From NCBI RefSeq assembly GCF_016031615.1, contig NZ_JACYXC010000001.1:1674001-1738000 (forward strand): a DNA stretch of 64,000 bases, written 5' to 3'. This document shows, piece after piece, positions 63,638 through 64,000 of the stretch. The notes below the pieces were generated by a model, which had not been told where the DNA came from, searched no databases, and saw nothing but the letters and a program-made list of their open reading frames with translations. A program made the translations under genes and the position numbers. Numbering within the stretch: the first letter of the stretch is position 1; each line of letters opens with the position of its first letter. This stretch comes from Streptomyces pactum. Its GTDB lineage: Bacteria; Actinomycetota; Actinomycetes; Streptomycetales; Streptomycetaceae.

Positions 63638-64000
63638 TCACAGCACCGGCAGGTTCTTCCGCAGCTCGTAGGCGGTGACCTCGGAGCGGTACTCCTCCCA
63701 CTCCTGCTTCTTGTTGCGGAGGAAGAAGTCGAAGACGTGCTCGCCGAGCGTCTCGGCGACCAGTTCGCTCCGCTCCATCAGGGAGATGGCCTCGCCGAGG
63801 TTCTGCGGCAGCGGCTCGATGCCCATCGAGCGGCGCTCGGCGTCGGACAGCGCCCAGACGTCGTCGTCGGCGCCGGCCGGCAGCTCGTACTCCTCCTCGA
63901 TGCCCTTCAGGCCGGCCGCCAGCAGCACCGCGTACGCCAGGTAGGGGTTGGCGCCGGAGTCGATGGAGCGGACCTCGACCCGGGTGGAGCCGGTCTTGCC
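63638..64000 (-). CDS. glnA2: Glutamine synthetase-family protein, C-terminal part
   Basis: The last 120 residues of a glutamine synthetase-fold protein; the start is beyond the window edge. It opens with GKTGSTRVEVRSIDSGANPY, the conserved strand with the substrate-binding arginine, followed by LAYAVLLAAGLKGIEE and a C-terminal part without the LYEL-type adenylylation tyrosine of GlnA (it has DDDVWALSDAERRSMG there instead). By position beside glnE it should be the streptomycete GlnA2, which is known as a gamma-glutamylpolyamine synthetase; the symbol rests on position and on the missing tyrosine. Confidence 0.85.
   Translation of the reverse strand, partial: GKTGSTRVEVRSIDSGANPYLAYAVLLAAGLKGIEEEYELPAGADDDVWALSDAERRSMGIEPLPQNLGEAISLMERSELVAETLGEHVFDFFLRNKKQEWEEYRSEVTAYELRKNLPVL

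Overview
The window is very GC-rich DNA from an actinomycete, almost certainly a Streptomyces or a close relative such as Kitasatospora. The evidence is the strong third-position G/C bias, the frequent GTG starts, the gene content (DUF4191, RDD, SPW and Spo0M families, an MsiK-dependent maltose operon without its own ATPase, Tat and lipoprotein exports) and the order epimerase - FAD oxidoreductase - TPR regulator - lipB - lipA - DUF4191 - RDD - glnA at the left. From memory this matches the lipB/lipA/glnA neighbourhood of S. coelicolor. The right end (malEFG, then glnE and a second glutamine synthetase) is also the usual chromosomal order.

Layout. 0-11.6 kb is core metabolism: lipoate synthesis (lipB, lipA), a GlnR-controlled glnA and a Nudix hydrolase. 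11.6-24.6 kb is a compact biosynthetic cluster. It has a divergent flavoprotein monooxygenase, then a run on the + strand: type II thioesterase, DUF5988 protein, MmaE/ScoE-type iron dioxygenase, FcoT/MmaD/ScoD-type thioesterase, a single-module type I PKS (KS-AT-DH-KR-ACP) and an acyl-adenylating ligase. 24.9-46 kb is accessory: ArsC-like, pentapeptide-repeat and SPW proteins, a frameshifted LAL regulator, a secreted trypsin, a winged-helix regulator, a split two-component pair around an alpha/beta hydrolase, a Tat-exported GH89 enzyme, a frameshifted sigma-like membrane protein and a TetR regulator. 46.4-55.7 kb is the maltose region: malE-malF-malG-GH13-LacI on the - strand and a second GH13-LacI pair on the + strand. 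55.7-64 kb has a PAP2-type membrane protein, Spo0M-like and HAD proteins, glnE, and the C-terminus of a second glutamine synthetase at the edge.

The most interesting part is 14.2-24.6 kb. The dioxygenase and the FcoT-type enzyme are the two signature enzymes of isonitrile formation from a glycine adduct of an enoyl chain. In the known isonitrile lipopeptide clusters they work with an NRPS. Here there is no NRPS; a PKS that should make an enoyl thioester is in its place. That PKS has two structural defects: a lost enoylreductase replaced by a low-complexity Gly-Pro-Ala-Asp repeat, and an ACP that ends only 19 residues after its phosphopantetheine serine.

Almost every long intergenic gap holds short GC-rich tandem repeats. 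Three genes (LAL regulator, winged-helix protein, sigma-like protein) look frameshifted in GC-rich or homopolymer stretches. This may be base-calling error or real gene decay, and the sequence alone cannot decide.
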